From contig JAAYKZ010000339.1 in assembly GCA_012522165.1 (NCBI GenBank), forward strand, positions 1 through 6,342: DNA of 6,342 nucleotides. The letters are read 5' to 3'. Shown piece by piece: positions 1 through 5,210 of the stretch. Both the position numbers and the translations under genes were made by a program. The DNA comes from Clostridiales bacterium (GTDB taxonomy: Bacteria > Bacillota > Clostridia > Caldicoprobacterales > UBA3941). A model generated the notes under the pieces. It saw only the letters and a program-made list of their open reading frames with translations, did not search any database and was not told the origin of the DNA. How positions within the stretch are numbered: position 1 is the stretch's first letter; the number at the start of each line of letters is the position of its first letter.

Positions 1-225
1 GACTACAAAAGCATGACAGGCAACTATTAACAACCTTGAAAAGGGATGAAACTTAGGTATCTCATTAAGGATTTGCTTATCATCAATGACTACAAAATGC
101 CATGGCTGCTGATTGCCTGCGGAAGGTGCTGCCATTGCGGCTTTTAGCATTTGTTCAATATGCTCCTCTGGTACTACCTTATGGGTGTACTTTCTAATGC
201 TTCTTCTTTTGAAAATTGCATTCAT
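1..225 (-). CDS. Nitroreductase-family flavoprotein, N-terminal part (cut by window edge)
   Basis: The 75 visible codons begin MNAIFKRRSIRKYT and run in frame off the window; the C-terminal half or more is missing. The family is FMN-dependent NAD(P)H oxidoreductases that reduce nitro compounds, quinones or similar acceptors in the cytoplasm. Two N-terminal hallmarks are visible. The first is the basic RRSIRKY segment (residues 7-13), which in this family contacts the FMN phosphate. The second is the APSAGNQQPWHFVVI block (residues 33-47), a FMN-binding segment typical of the family. The ATG at 223-225 is chosen because GGAGGAG lies 7 nt upstream and the RRSxRxY motif then sits at its usual place near the N-terminus. 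It has its own promoter and a palindromic operator candidate, so it is probably not part of the sugar operon. The physiological substrate cannot be told from this fragment. Confidence 0.93.
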   Translation of the reverse strand, partial: MNAIFKRRSIRKYTHKVVPEEHIEQMLKAAMAAPSAGNQQPWHFVVIDDKQILNEIPKFHPFSRLLIVACHAFVV

Positions 226-232
226 TGTTTAA

Positions 233-237
233 CTCCT
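233..237 (-). promoter_or_regulatory. Ribosome binding site of the nitroreductase gene
   Basis: The minus strand reads GGGAGGAGTT here, close to a full Shine-Dalgarno match, with 7 nt between AGGAG and the ATG. It supports the ATG at 223-225 as the true start. Confidence 0.85.
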
Positions 238-260
238 CCCCTACGATATATTATAAATAT

Positions 261-290
261 ATTATATCAAATTTTTTTTGATATTCTAAA
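261..290 (-). promoter_or_regulatory. Predicted sigma-A promoter of the nitroreductase gene
   Basis: On the minus strand a -35-like TTTAGA (285-290, 4 of 6 consensus positions) is separated by 18 nt from a perfect -10 TATAAT (261-266). The expected transcription start is near 254, giving a leader of about 29 nt that includes the ribosome binding site. A second perfect TATAAT at 250-255 could be an alternative -10 element, but it would leave a leader of under 20 nt. The whole stretch from 241 to 290 is very AT-rich. The hexamers are seen directly; promoter activity is inferred. Confidence 0.6.
264..284. promoter_or_regulatory. Perfect 8-bp palindrome, candidate operator
   Basis: The arms ATATCAAA (264-271) and TTTGATAT (277-284) are perfect inverted repeats around a TTTTT spacer. 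The 21-bp element fills most of the spacer between the predicted -35 and -10 elements of the nitroreductase promoter and overlaps the upstream edge of the -10. That is where a dimeric repressor would block RNA polymerase. Small dimeric regulators such as the MarR or HxlR families commonly control nitroreductase genes, but nothing here identifies the protein. Symmetry in such AT-rich DNA can arise by chance, so this remains a candidate. Confidence 0.5.
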
Positions 291-324
291 GCCTTGTTAC
301 AGCTTGGCTCCACTATAACAAGGC
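291..324 (-). terminator. Hairpin downstream of the operon, probable weak terminator
   Basis: A perfect 9-bp inverted repeat, GCCTTGTTA (291-299) and TAACAAGGC (316-324), encloses a 16-nt loop. On the minus strand the stem is followed by TTTAGAAT, so the U-tract is short and termination may be inefficient. It lies 34 nt beyond the hydrolase stop codon and just upstream of the nitroreductase -35 element, as expected for a terminator that insulates the two transcription units. On the plus strand no T-run follows the stem. Confidence 0.55.
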
Positions 325-335
325 CCTCCGACAAT

Positions 336-357
336 TATGCCGAAAGGCCTTTGCATA
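336..357. repeat. Inverted repeat directly after the hydrolase stop codon
   Basis: On the plus strand TATGC (336-340) and GCATA (353-357) flank the 10-bp palindrome AAAGGCCTTT (343-352), with two unpaired bases CG on one side. In RNA it can form a small stem next to the stop codon. It may form part of the 3' end structure of the operon transcript, together with the longer hairpin that follows. Its role is unproven. Confidence 0.4.
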
Positions 358-1881
358 TTATTTTATCTTTCTTATCCTAATTGCCATATACTCCCTACCC
401 GGTAGATTAATGGTGAATTTACCTTGATGAATTCCTGCATCAGTTATAGTCATATTCCATGTGTCTATTATATCCACCTGATATTTACTTGTATCATCAA
501 AATAAAAGGTTCTAAAACTAGGCCGGCTAAAACCGTAATATTCTAAATAGTAATCTCCCTGATAGGCCAAGGACTCAGGTACACCAGTTACAGAATCCCA
601 TGAAAGGGGATATTCTTTTAATCCATGACCTGGAACATCACATAAGATCTTATAAAGAAATTTTAACCGCTCAGGGCTTTCTCCATGAAGCTCTCCACCA
701 TGGCTCCACCATAATATATCTTGGGGATGAAGGTATGTCTCTCCATGACTAGCATACCCGCCACGGCAAGTTGCTTCCCAGAAGCGCCTTACAAGTTCCT
801 GTCCGCTAATATTCCCCCAACCATGTTCTATGTTGCCTTCATAGCATATCTCATCCAGTACTACAGGTTTTTGGTATCGATGTCTCCATTCAGACACTAA
901 TTCTCCAGTCTTATATAAATCCACTCTTTGGATACTGCAGTGAGTTATCCATGGTCTTGAGAAATCATAAAAGGAAAAACAATTATGGATTGAGTGGAGA
1001 TGATTATACGGGTCTTTCTCACAAATAATTGAGGCGTAACGTTGCCAGTCCTCAATAGTCTTTGAATGCACCACATCATACTCATTAGCCAAAGACCACC
1101 ATACATTTCGATATGCAGCAAAACGGGCAATAACATATTTCCAGTATAGATCATCTTCTTCGGCACTCATTTTACTAAATCCCCAGCGATCATAAGGGTG
1201 CATTACTATGATATCGGCTTCAATCCCCAAATCCATCAAATCCTGTATCCTATTCTCAATAAGCTGAAAATGTTTTGGATTAAATCGTTTGAAATCCCAA
1301 TCATTGCCCTCAAAGATTTTGGGATCCATAAAGTTGTCCCTGGTTAAGGAAGAACTATCACAAGGGGTTCCCTCATATGGATATGTCTGAGGTTCATTGA
1401 AATTATACACATAGTGTTTTGGGAATATACAAAAACGAATTTTGTTGAAAGCACTATTTTTAAGAGATTCCAATGTTTTTTCCTGTAGTTCTGGCTTTTG
1501 GTGTGTCCATACATAACAAGTGGTGCCTATGGGATAGTAGGGAGTACCATCTTCATATGCAAAGTGGTATGTATTGGCAACTCTAACCGGACCATGGTTG
1601 TTCTCGGATGCTGGAGTAACAGTATAGTTTCCACTATAAGATTTATCACCAAAATTACAATGTATCTTAAAGCTGTAGTCACCTTCAAAGGAAGGCATAA
1701 ACCGAACTTTATAAATACCTTCACCATCATAAAATCCATCTACTTCTACTTCCTCATTTTTGCCTTTAAATACCCCTTTGATATAATAGTCCACAAAGGG
1801 ATTTCCGTCAGTAGGTCCCTCCACTGTTACTTCAAAAACACACCATCTTTCAACGGTATCTTGATAAATACAGTTTTTCAT
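358..1881 (-). CDS. Cytoplasmic apiosidase-like glycoside hydrolase (DUF5060, DUF4038, DUF5605)
   Basis: This 507-residue protein has three parts. Residues about 8-90 form an all-beta DUF5060-like domain (WCVFEVTVEGPTDGNPF, then FMPSFEGDYSFKI). Residues about 100-400 form a TIM-barrel of the DUF4038/apiosidase-like type. Residues about 415-507 form a beta-rich DUF5605-like tail. Likely catalytic acids are Glu267 in LANEYD, the clan-A style Asn-Glu pair, and Glu344 in VVLDE. Active-site aromatics and histidines such as MHPYDRWG (227-234) and WWSHGGELHG (391-400) are present. The DUF4038 group includes GH140 apiosidases, which remove D-apiose from rhamnogalacturonan II; other members are uncharacterised. 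There is no signal peptide or membrane segment, so it should act inside the cell on an imported glycoside. It is the last gene of the operon, 74 nt after the kinase. GAAAGGGG lies 7 nt before the ATG. Architecture is firm; apiosidase activity is inferred from family and neighbours. Confidence 0.85.
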   Translation of the reverse strand: MKNCIYQDTVERWCVFEVTVEGPTDGNPFVDYYIKGVFKGKNEEVEVDGFYDGEGIYKVRFMPSFEGDYSFKIHCNFGDKSYSGNYTVTPASENNHGPVRVANTYHFAYEDGTPYYPIGTTCYVWTHQKPELQEKTLESLKNSAFNKIRFCIFPKHYVYNFNEPQTYPYEGTPCDSSSLTRDNFMDPKIFEGNDWDFKRFNPKHFQLIENRIQDLMDLGIEADIIVMHPYDRWGFSKMSAEEDDLYWKYVIARFAAYRNVWWSLANEYDVVHSKTIEDWQRYASIICEKDPYNHLHSIHNCFSFYDFSRPWITHCSIQRVDLYKTGELVSEWRHRYQKPVVLDEICYEGNIEHGWGNISGQELVRRFWEATCRGGYASHGETYLHPQDILWWSHGGELHGESPERLKFLYKILCDVPGHGLKEYPLSWDSVTGVPESLAYQGDYYLEYYGFSRPSFRTFYFDDTSKYQVDIIDTWNMTITDAGIHQGKFTINLPGREYMAIRIRKIK

Positions 1882-1888
1882 TGAAAAA

Positions 1889-1896
1889 CCCCTTTC
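1889..1896 (-). promoter_or_regulatory. Ribosome binding site of the hydrolase gene
   Basis: The minus strand reads GAAAGGGG, 7 nt before the ATG at 1879-1881. It is a weaker Shine-Dalgarno than those of the other operon genes and is the only one in the operon located in noncoding DNA. The hydrolase is therefore probably translated independently of the kinase. Confidence 0.65.
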
Positions 1897-1955
1897 TATT
1901 TTCTTTTTATTTTGTTAAAGTATTATAAAATGCCAACTAATCTCTTTTGCTTGGA

Positions 1956-3440
1956 TTAACGCATTAACACTTGACTAACAGCGCGCTTCCAGCCTTCATA
2001 CAGTTTTAAAGCTTCCTTACTATTCATCTTGCTTTCGTATTTTGTTCGCTTAATCCGGGAAAAGATTTGTTCTTTTTCATATAGGTTTAAAGCAATTCCT
2101 GCTACATAGGCAGCTCCCGTGCCAGAGAGTTCTTCTATATTGGCTACCTGCACAGGGATTCTTAGCATATCGCTTTGAAACTGCATTAAATAGCTGTTTT
2201 TAGTTGGTCCTCCATCTACCCTTAACTCTTTTATTTCAATGCCAGAGTCCTTACTCATGGCCATAACAATATCTGTAATCTGGTAGGCAATTGAATCAAG
2301 CGCAGCCCTAACCACTTCTGCTCGTCCTGTTGTTCTGGTTATTCCCGTTATTATTCCAGTAGCTTTACTATCCCAATAGGGTGCGCCTAGTCCAGTAAAA
2401 GCTGGAACTAGATAGGTCTTATCTATAGGATTAGCCTGTTCTGCTAAAGCTTGGGTTTCTTCTGGTGATTTTATTAATTTTAAATCCTTTTCCAACCAAG
2501 TAATTACTGCACCTGTATAATTGATGTTACCTTCCAATACATAATTAACTTTTCCGTCCATTCCCCAAGCCAAAGAAGTTACAAGCCCCCTTTGGCTAAA
2601 TATTGGTTTTTCTCCAATATTCATCATTACCGATGAACCTGTTCCATAGGTAGATTTGATCATACCTTTATTAAAGCAACCCTGTGCAAATAATGCTGCA
2701 TGGGAATCCCCCAGTACCCCGTGTATGGGAATGGGCTTACTAAAATAGTCATTAAAATCAGTCTCACCAAAATAGCTATTAGAATCACAAACCTCAGGTA
2801 GTGTTTCTATATTAATTCCAAATAGCTTACATACCTTCCTATCCCAAGTCAACTCTTCTATGTTAAACAGTTGAGTTCTAGACGCGTTGGAATAATCAGT
2901 TTTAAATTCTTTACCGCCAGTTAACTTAAATATTAACCAGCTATCAATAGTGCCACAGCATATTTCTCCCTTTACTGATTTTTCTTTTGCTCCCTCTACA
3001 TTTTCTAGAATCCAACTGATTTTTGCTGCTGAAAAATACGGTGATAGATGCAGACCAGTTCTTTTTCTAATTAATGAACCTTTATTCTGCCTCTCTATCC
3101 TGTTAGTGATATCCCTACCCCTAGCACACTGCCAAACTATAGCATTATAAATAGGCTCACCTGTTTGTCTGTCCCATACTACAACCGTTTCTCGCTGGTT
3201 GCTTATTCCTATTCCCACTATGTCATCCTTGTTTATTTCTGCACTTTCAACAACTAATTTTACTACCTCTACAGTGTTTTGGAGGATTTCATTGGGATTG
3301 TGTTCTACATAACCTTGATTATCAATAATTTGCTTATGTGGAATATCGCAGCGCTTTATTAGACTTCCCTGGCTATCAAATAAGAGTCCTTTAGTACCTT
3401 GAGTACTTTGATCGATACTTAATATATATTTATTGGCCAT
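1956..3440 (-). CDS. aplK: Glycerol-kinase-like FGGY sugar kinase, probable D-apulose kinase
   Basis: The protein has 494 residues, the usual FGGY length, and resembles GlpK throughout. Visible motifs are the phosphate loop DQSTQGTKGLLFD (10-22), NQRET (81-85), NAIVWQC (99-105), FGGY signature 1 around YFSAAKISWILEN (135-147), GDSHAAL with catalytic base Asp245, TYGTG (264-268), PAFTGLGAPYWD (346-357), signature 2 around 362-382, and VDGG (408-411). The GlpK glycerol contacts Arg83, Glu84, Trp103, Tyr135 and Asp245 are kept, but the Phe after GTGC in GlpK (F270) is Ser270, which would enlarge the pocket. The regulatory loops also differ from GlpK. The ATG overlaps the upstream gene by 11 nt and has GGAG 10 nt upstream. 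Between a split transketolase and an apiosidase-like enzyme, ATP-dependent phosphorylation of D-apulose to apulose 4-phosphate fits best. Plain glycerol kinase is the main alternative. FGGY kinase identity is certain; substrate and symbol are inferred. Confidence 0.85.
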   Translation of the reverse strand: MANKYILSIDQSTQGTKGLLFDSQGSLIKRCDIPHKQIIDNQGYVEHNPNEILQNTVEVVKLVVESAEINKDDIVGIGISNQRETVVVWDRQTGEPIYNAIVWQCARGRDITNRIERQNKGSLIRKRTGLHLSPYFSAAKISWILENVEGAKEKSVKGEICCGTIDSWLIFKLTGGKEFKTDYSNASRTQLFNIEELTWDRKVCKLFGINIETLPEVCDSNSYFGETDFNDYFSKPIPIHGVLGDSHAALFAQGCFNKGMIKSTYGTGSSVMMNIGEKPIFSQRGLVTSLAWGMDGKVNYVLEGNINYTGAVITWLEKDLKLIKSPEETQALAEQANPIDKTYLVPAFTGLGAPYWDSKATGIITGITRTTGRAEVVRAALDSIAYQITDIVMAMSKDSGIEIKELRVDGGPTKNSYLMQFQSDMLRIPVQVANIEELSGTGAAYVAGIALNLYEKEQIFSRIKRTKYESKMNSKEALKLYEGWKRAVSQVLMR

Positions 3441-4374
3441 TTTTCATCATCTCCAGCACACTTTTCACTATTCCGTCCGAGTCTAAACCATAATGTTTAA
3501 AAACTTCCTTTGACTTACCTGTAATTACTGGTGTATCGGGTAGCGCAAGGTTAACTACTCTTGTATTGGGAACTTGAGCAGCCACAATTTGGCTTACCAT
3601 AGAACCCATACCTCCAAACCGGGTATGTTCCTCAATAGTTATTATGCCTTTGGTCTCTTTAGCAGCTTTTACAACGGCTTCTCTATCCATAGGTTTTATA
3701 CAATACATATCAATTACTCTTGCGTTAATGCCCTTTTCCTTTAACTTTTCACCCGCTCTTTTTGCTTCAATCACTAACTCTCCACAGGCTATCAAGGTTA
3801 TATCATTTCCTTGCTGCAATATAGTGGCCTTATCCATTTCAAAGGGTACATTACCTTCACTATAAACATCTTCTACAGGATTGCGTCCTACTCTAATAAA
3901 AGCTGGCTTCTCATCCTTTAACAAAGCTCTTATTAGCTTTTCAGTCTGAAACCTATCGCTTGGAATATACACTCTCATATTGGGTATGGAAGCCATAACA
4001 GCAATATCATTGGTAGAATGATGGGTCATTCCCAAGGCACCATAACTAATACCGCCACTGATACCTAAAAGTTTGACATTGGTGTTGGAATAGGCTACAT
4101 CTACCTTGATCTGCTCTGCACTTCTCATGGACAAAAAGCAGGCTGGTGATGCGGCAAAAGGTTTTTTGCCGCAGCTAGCTAATCCAGCACTGATAGATAC
4201 CAGGTTCTGTTCAGCTACTCCAACCTCAACAAATTGATCAGGGTGAGTATTGGCAAATTCCGTTAAGGATGCAGAGCCTCTAGAATCACTGCATAGAACA
4301 ACAATATCCTTATCATTTTTTGCTTCCTCTAAGAGCACATCGCAAATAACCTGTTTATTAGCAATTTTATTCAC
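3430..4374 (-). CDS. aptB: Transketolase C-terminal half, probable apulose-4-phosphate transketolase subunit B
   Basis: This 314-residue protein corresponds to the pyrimidine-binding and C-terminal domains of transketolase. The PYR domain (about 5-165) carries GVAEQNL with catalytic Glu55, which activates the thiamine diphosphate aminopyrimidine, and GMTHHSTNDIAVM (115-127). The C-terminal domain (about 185-305) carries VIDMYCIKP (220-228) and TIEEHTRFGGMGS (246-258). It must pair with the preceding half to form an active site. The start is GTG at 4372-4374, directly after the stop of that half, with AGGAGG 9 nt upstream. In the apiose pathway the complex converts apulose 4-phosphate plus glyceraldehyde 3-phosphate to xylulose 5-phosphate plus dihydroxyacetone phosphate in the cytoplasm. 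Split transketolases are also common as general pentose-phosphate enzymes, so the specific substrate rests on the adjacent isomerase and kinase. Confidence 0.85.
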   Translation of the reverse strand: MNKIANKQVICDVLLEEAKNDKDIVVLCSDSRGSASLTEFANTHPDQFVEVGVAEQNLVSISAGLASCGKKPFAASPACFLSMRSAEQIKVDVAYSNTNVKLLGISGGISYGALGMTHHSTNDIAVMASIPNMRVYIPSDRFQTEKLIRALLKDEKPAFIRVGRNPVEDVYSEGNVPFEMDKATILQQGNDITLIACGELVIEAKRAGEKLKEKGINARVIDMYCIKPMDREAVVKAAKETKGIITIEEHTRFGGMGSMVSQIVAAQVPNTRVVNLALPDTPVITGKSKEVFKHYGLDSDGIVKSVLEMMKNGQ

Positions 4375-5205
4375 TTAACTCACCCTCCTAAGCTTCTCTA
4401 ATTTTGCCTCTAATTCTTCCATGGCTTTAGCGTATTCTTCATCATTGGGAACTCTATGATGCCAACCAGCTTGGTTCTCCATAAAGGATACACCGCAGCC
4501 CTTTATGGTATTGGCAATAATCACTGTGGGCTTACCTTTTATATTCTTCGCCTTTTCAATAGCTCTGTCTATAGCATCTACATCATTGCCAGGAATGGTG
4601 ATGACGTACCATCCAAAAGCTGCCCATCTATCTTCCAATCTATCTTGAGACATAACATCCTTGGTCCAGCCTGTAATTTGAAGATTGTTTCGATCTACAA
4701 TAGCAGTTAAATTATCAAGTTGGTAATGGCTGGCAGCCATTACTCCTTCCCAAATTGATCCTTCATCTAGCTCTCCATCGCCTAGAACTGTATATACCCT
4801 ATAGTCCTTATTATCCATCTTGCCGGCAATGGCCATGCCTACAGCCACGGAAAGACCGTGGCCTAGAGAACCAGTATTGACTTCAATTCCATTGACCTCA
4901 TTATTGGGATGGCCTATATACTTTGATTTAAAGCCTGAATAATTATCTAAGTCAGACTTTGGGAAGAATCCTCTATCTGCCAGCACACAATACAAGGCTT
5001 CTGCCGCATGGCCTTTACTTAGAACAAAACGATCTCTGTCGGGGTGATCTATGGTTTCTGGAGAGCAGTTCAAATGCTTGTAATATAGCACAACCAGTAT
5101 ATCGATTACGCTTAAATCGCCACCTATATGGCCGCAACCAGCATTGTATATCAAGGTAACTATATCTTTGCGCAGTTCATAAGCTTTTATCTTTAAATCA
5201 ATCAT
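4375..5205 (-). CDS. aptA: Transketolase N-terminal half, probable apulose-4-phosphate transketolase subunit A
   Basis: This 276-residue protein is the thiamine diphosphate pyrophosphate-binding domain of transketolase as a separate chain. It shows GHIGGDLSVIDIL (25-37), VLSKGHAAEALY (61-72) and GSLGHGLSVAVGMA (112-125). The Mg/ThDP motif follows, starting GDGELDEG (142-149) and ending about 30 residues later in DRNN (171-174). GWHHRVP (247-253) matches the segment near the end of this domain in other split transketolases. It ends where the PYR domain would begin, and that domain is the next gene. The ATG lies 5 nt after the isomerase stop, with AGAGGAG inside the last isomerase codons, 10 nt away from the start. 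The role is to form, with the downstream half, a ketol-transferring enzyme, here probably for apulose 4-phosphate. The domain call is secure; substrate and symbol are inferred from the operon. Confidence 0.86.
   Translation of the reverse strand: MIDLKIKAYELRKDIVTLIYNAGCGHIGGDLSVIDILVVLYYKHLNCSPETIDHPDRDRFVLSKGHAAEALYCVLADRGFFPKSDLDNYSGFKSKYIGHPNNEVNGIEVNTGSLGHGLSVAVGMAIAGKMDNKDYRVYTVLGDGELDEGSIWEGVMAASHYQLDNLTAIVDRNNLQITGWTKDVMSQDRLEDRWAAFGWYVITIPGNDVDAIDRAIEKAKNIKGKPTVIIANTIKGCGVSFMENQAGWHHRVPNDEEYAKAMEELEAKLEKLRRVS
4384..4389 (-). promoter_or_regulatory. Shine-Dalgarno of the second transketolase half, inside the first
   Basis: The minus strand reads AGGAGG, a perfect Shine-Dalgarno core that also serves as two consecutive Arg codons (residues 273-274) of the first half. 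It lies 9 nt before the GTG at 4372-4374. It decides that start codon and argues that the stop between the halves is a genuine gene boundary, not a sequencing error or a broken gene. Confidence 0.85.
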
Positions 5206-5210
5206 ATTAC

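Noticed and set aside
226..357. Catabolite-repression (cre) site or riboswitch in the intergenic region
   Set aside because: No match to the TGNAANCGNTNNCA-type pattern was seen on either strand. The 132 nt are accounted for by hairpins, promoter and ribosome binding site, with no room for a known aptamer.
1498..1884. Open frame of 128 codons on the plus strand, opposite the hydrolase N-terminus
   Set aside because: It lies antisense to a well-supported gene, has no recognisable domain and no ribosome binding site, and its composition is what a complementary strand gives by chance. The same holds for the other short frames within the kinase, TK and hydrolase genes.
1922..1950. Internal promoter before the hydrolase gene
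   Set aside because: A TATAAT is present on the minus strand at 1922-1927, but the -35 position 17 nt upstream reads GCAAAA and spacings of 18-19 nt are no better. AT-rich DNA makes a lone -10 match weak evidence.
4375..4377. Stop between the transketolase halves as a nonsense mutation or sequencing error
   Set aside because: A perfect AGGAGG at the right spacing from GTG follows the design of a real gene start, and transketolases split at this domain boundary are common in Bacillota.
3430..5205. Split transketolase as a sulfoquinovose-pathway sulfo-transketolase
   Set aside because: Those clusters lack a sugar kinase and carry sulfo-sugar isomerases and sulfonate exporters. Here a GlpK-like kinase and an apiosidase-like hydrolase are in the operon.
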